In this document: positions 6,100-8,316 of the stretch, in pieces | Numbering within the stretch: position 1 is the first letter of the stretch | Layout: every line of letters begins with the position of its first letter | Assembly: GCA_002690405.1 (NCBI GenBank) | Contig: NZEI01000040.1 | Location: forward strand, 25,432-33,747 | From: Gammaproteobacteria bacterium | Lineage (GTDB): Bacteria; Pseudomonadota; Gammaproteobacteria; Pseudomonadales; Azotimanducaceae | Direction of reading: 5' to 3' | Length of the DNA stretch: 8,316 nt | Translations under genes and position numbers: made by a program | Notes under the pieces: model-generated | What the model saw: the letters and a program-made list of their open reading frames with translations, nothing else | The model's database searches: none | Told to the model about the DNA's origin: nothing

Positions 6100-7242
6100 A
6101 TGAGTGATTCTTTACTAGCCAGTGCACAGCACCTCGCCAACGCTTTTTCTCAACGCAGCACTGAATTCGAACGTGCGCGGCGCTTACCCGCCGACGTTTC
6201 CTCAGCCATGGCACAAGCCGGTATTTACCGCATGTTTATTCCACAAGCCTTAGGTGGATCCGAGACCTCGCCCATTGTCAGCAGTGAGGTCTTTGAAACA
6301 CTGGCCAGAGGCGATGCAGCTTGTGGATGGGTGGCCTTTATCGCGGCGACTAGCGGCTCAGCTCTAGCGCGCATCGAAACCTCGACCGCCCAGGCGATGT
6401 TTAGCACACCTGAAACCATGTTTGCCGGTGTTTTCGCTCCCAACGGCAAGGCGATAAAAAACGGCACGGACTACGTACTAAATGGCCAATGGCAGTGGGG
6501 CTCCGGCACTCAGAATGCAGATTGGGTGCTTGCGGGCAGCATGCTAGAAGACCCTCAGGAGTCAGTAGCTAAAAAGCCTAGACCCCATATGTGTTTAGTG
6601 CCAAAAGAGTCAGTGGAGTTTCTCGACACTTGGCATTCCACAGGCTTGCAGGGTACCGGCAGTACAGATTTTCGCATCACCGATTGCCAGGTTCCCAGCG
6701 CCCACGTGGTTGGTCTGGAGGTCAAAAAGAGCCCCGATACACCGTTATTTCAGTTTCCGAATTTCACTTTGCTGGCACTTGGCATCGCAGCGGTGAGCAT
6801 GGGTATCGCCCGCGCCGCCATAGACAATTTTATCGAGTTAGCTCAGAGCAAAAAACGCGCTGGCAGCAGTACATCCATTGCCGAGCGCAGCCATACACAA
6901 ATGCAAATTGCCGAGGCCGAGGCAACATTGCGCAGCGCGCGCGCGTTCTATTACGAAAGCCTGAGCACAGCCTGGGAGCATACGCTGGCCGGCAATGCTA
7001 TCGAGATTGATCAGCGCCGTAATTTACGACTCGCAACCACCCATGCAGTGATGTCCAGCGCTAAGGTTGTAGACTGCGTATACAACTTGGCAGGCGGAGT
7101 TTCGGTTTATCAATCATCCGACCTGCAGCGACACTTTCGCGATGTCCATGTTGCCACTCAGCACATCATGGTGGCGCCAAGCACATTAGAGACCACCGGT
7201 CGCCTTTTCCTTGGTGTACCGACCAATACCTCAACACTCTGA
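6100..7242 (+). CDS. Acyl-CoA-dehydrogenase-fold flavoprotein, probably a flavin-dependent monooxygenase (HsaA/DszC-like)
   Basis: A 380-residue cytosolic protein with the acyl-CoA dehydrogenase architecture: an N-terminal helical domain (ERARRLPADVSSAMAQAGIYRMFIP, GGSETSP), a middle beta domain (LNGQWQWGSG at 127-136; GLQGTGSTDFRITDCQVP at 172-189) and a C-terminal four-helix domain ending RDVHVATQHIMVAPSTLE. This C-terminal motif and the QWQWGSG segment are typical of the type-2 C-terminal domain group, which includes two-component flavin monooxygenases. At the place of the catalytic Glu in true acyl-CoA dehydrogenases (R-D-A-x-x-x-x-I-Y-E) there is Ile356, arguing against plain dehydrogenation. 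Such oxygenases need a separate flavin reductase, and none is seen in the window. ATG 6100 follows GGGGTGG by 4 bases; the gene sits 18 bp after the HupE-like gene. Fold is certain, substrate unknown; a dehydrogenase of unusual mechanism remains possible. Confidence 0.85.
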   Translation: MSDSLLASAQHLANAFSQRSTEFERARRLPADVSSAMAQAGIYRMFIPQALGGSETSPIVSSEVFETLARGDAACGWVAFIAATSGSALARIETSTAQAMFSTPETMFAGVFAPNGKAIKNGTDYVLNGQWQWGSGTQNADWVLAGSMLEDPQESVAKKPRPHMCLVPKESVEFLDTWHSTGLQGTGSTDFRITDCQVPSAHVVGLEVKKSPDTPLFQFPNFTLLALGIAAVSMGIARAAIDNFIELAQSKKRAGSSTSIAERSHTQMQIAEAEATLRSARAFYYESLSTAWEHTLAGNAIEIDQRRNLRLATTHAVMSSAKVVDCVYNLAGGVSVYQSSDLQRHFRDVHVATQHIMVAPSTLETTGRLFLGVPTNTSTL

Positions 7243-7258
7243 CTTTGCAGACTAAGGC

Positions 7259-7972
7259 TTAGCTGAGAATCCAGCCTCCATCGACCTCCACGGTGGTACC
7301 CGTTACAAATTCATTGCCCGCAACAAAGATTACTGCCTCGGCTACCTCGTCGGGTGTGCCCGCCCGAGGAATTAAGTTATTCGCAGTAGCGGCACCGAGC
7401 ATTTTTGCTCGCGCCTCGGCATCTGGGCCGAACATGGGCGTGTCGATAACACCGGGTGACACGACATTGATACGGCGTGGCGCCAATTCTGGCGCGACCG
7501 CCCGAGCAAATTGCTCAACCGCACCGCCAACTGAGGCTAACGCGGCTTGCCCTGGTTTCGCCCGCCGCGCCGGCGCGCCGCTCACTAGAACAATGGCTCC
7601 CTTTTCGGTGAGGTGCTCTGCCCCCAATCGCACAATGTTCGTATAGCCCCAGAGTTTGTCGAAAGAGGCTTGATAGGCGGCTAAATCCATCTGCAGAAAC
7701 GGACCTGCGGCACGGCTGCCACCGGTGGCCGCGCTGATAAGCAAATCGAAGGGCGCGTGTTGTGCCAGCAGTTCAGCCAGCGCATCGGTATCGCGCACAT
7801 CACAGGCTGCTAGGGTTACTCCTGCAATGTCACCTGCCTTACTTGGATCCCGGCTAATTGCGACCACCTCTGCACCTTGCGCCTTTAACTGGTTGACCGT
7901 CGCCAAACCGATACCGGATGTGCCACCGAACACCAAAGCCTTTTTACCAGAAAAATTACCTGCAGCCGCCAT
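7259..7972 (-). CDS. Atypical short-chain dehydrogenase/reductase (SDR) family protein
   Basis: A 237-residue Rossmann-fold protein of usual SDR length. GGTSGIGLA (16-24) is the glycine-rich cofactor loop, CDVRD (57-61) the adenine-binding motif, INVVSPGVIDTPM (168-180) the segment after strand 6, and TGTTVEVDGGW the normal C-terminus. The active site is not normal. Ser is present at 131 (LVSGAP), but where YxxxK should follow, the sequence is PGQAALASVGGAVEQ, with Leu145 in place of Tyr and Gly149 in place of Lys; Leu107 sits where the catalytic Asn is expected. The codons (TTA and GGC) were checked on the DNA. SDR subfamilies lacking YxxxK exist; they may bind cofactor or ligand without classical catalysis. 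The start ATG has GGGAG about 8 bases upstream. The gene converges on the monooxygenase-like gene with only 16 bp between stops and no terminator visible. Confidence 0.88.
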   Translation of the reverse strand: MAAAGNFSGKKALVFGGTSGIGLATVNQLKAQGAEVVAISRDPSKAGDIAGVTLAACDVRDTDALAELLAQHAPFDLLISAATGGSRAAGPFLQMDLAAYQASFDKLWGYTNIVRLGAEHLTEKGAIVLVSGAPARRAKPGQAALASVGGAVEQFARAVAPELAPRRINVVSPGVIDTPMFGPDAEARAKMLGAATANNLIPRAGTPDEVAEAVIFVAGNEFVTGTTVEVDGGWILS

Positions 7973-8095
7973 TACCCGCTCCCTAACTTTTTGCTATCAA
8001 AGGCGCATTTGAGCAGACCCGCTGCAGTGGCACAACCGGCAACAGATGCCAATATCAACCAACCCCGCTACACTGCCGCTTTTGGGATTTTTACC
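7973..8095. promoter_or_regulatory. Divergent promoter region between the SDR and nitroreductase genes
   Basis: 123 bp between two divergent starts. For the plus-strand gene a weak sigma-70-like pair can be drawn: ATGCCA at 8046-8051 and TACACT at 8069-8074, spaced 17 bp, each matching four of six consensus bases. For the SDR gene only its ribosome-binding site (GGGAG near 7980) is clear. Confidence 0.35.
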
Positions 8096-8316
8096 GTGTA
8101 TCCGAACTCGCATCTTGCAGCGCTGGAACAACTCAGCCAACGTCGCTCCGTAAAGGCCATGGATCTGCAGGCCCCGGGCCCTACTCAACAGCAGGTAGAA
8201 CAGTTATTGGCTGCGGCAGCGCGGGTACCAGACCATGGCAAACTAGGACCCTGGCGATTTATTTGTTTTCAAGATGACGCCCGCCTAGCTTTTGGCGAAC
8301 ACCTTGCAAAGCGATT
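8096..8316 (+). CDS. Nitroreductase family protein, YdjA-like, N-terminal part (runs off the right edge)
   Basis: 73 codons are present from a GTG at 8096, open to the window end. ALEQLSQRRSVKAMDL carries the RRS motif that binds the FMN phosphate in nitroreductases. It is followed by the helix VEQLLAAAARVPDHGKLGPWRFICFQ, whose A-x-x-P-D-H-x-K-x-x-P-W-R-F pattern is characteristic of the YdjA subgroup, small FMN enzymes that reduce nitro or enone compounds with NAD(P)H. GTG 8096 is chosen because GGGA lies about 9 bases upstream and it places RRS at residues 16-18, as in relatives. The frame is open further upstream, including a GTG at 8027, but that stretch has no family similarity I recognise. 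Whether it serves the neighbouring flavoprotein as a partner is unknown; nitroreductase-fold proteins are not its usual reductase. Confidence 0.85.
   Translation, partial: MYPNSHLAALEQLSQRRSVKAMDLQAPGPTQQQVEQLLAAAARVPDHGKLGPWRFICFQDDARLAFGEHLAKR

Noticed and set aside
6591..7010. Plus-strand 139-residue frame inside the monooxygenase-like gene
   Set aside because: Out-of-frame shadow, composition unlike a protein family, no ribosome-binding site.
7566..7577. CGCGCCGGCGCG palindrome in the SDR gene
   Set aside because: A 12-bp all-GC palindrome in Ala/Arg-rich codons is likely by chance.

Overview
This is an ordinary-looking stretch of chromosome from what is probably a marine-type gammaproteobacterium. 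That placement is an inference from the moderate GC content, the Shine-Dalgarno-led starts and the mix of acyl-CoA and oxidoreductase genes; there is no rRNA or other marker to fix it. I see no phage, transposon, CRISPR, toxin-antitoxin or recognisable defence genes, and no tRNA. The theme is degradation or modification of acyl-CoA, aldehyde or other hydrophobic carbon substrates, with an orphan metal-permease-like membrane protein among the genes.

Left part (1-2708, minus strand). The window opens inside an aldehyde dehydrogenase gene; only its N-terminal 127 codons are present. Upstream of its GTG start is a tract of imperfect 7-bp repeats, then about 300 bp without a gene. Next come two overlapping genes read leftward: a PHP-domain phosphoesterase of the YciV/RNase AM type, and a BaiN/YhiN (HI0933-family) flavoprotein. 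Their 4-base GTGA overlap suggests translational coupling.

Middle (2709-7242, plus strand). After a divergent promoter region comes a 702-residue fused enoyl-CoA hydratase/3-hydroxyacyl-CoA dehydrogenase. It resembles the peroxisomal multifunctional enzyme type 1 (EHHADH) more than FadB, and no thiolase gene lies next to it. A perfect 14-bp-stem hairpin follows. Then come three closely spaced genes (gaps of about 20 bp): a VOC/glyoxalase-fold protein, a HupE/UreJ-type membrane protein and an acyl-CoA-dehydrogenase-fold protein that looks like a flavin-dependent monooxygenase. They are probably one operon, possibly with the beta-oxidation gene at its head.

Right part (7259-8316). A short-chain dehydrogenase (SDR) gene converges on the operon; it has lost the catalytic Tyr and Lys of its family. 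Divergent from it, the 5' end of a YdjA-like nitroreductase gene runs off the window.

I did not find a convincing new multi-gene system. The best leads are the SDR with a degenerate active site, the hairpin that buries the start region of the VOC gene, the HupE-like protein with no hydrogenase or urease nearby and a 24-bp perfect palindrome inside its gene, and the heptamer tract in front of the aldehyde dehydrogenase.
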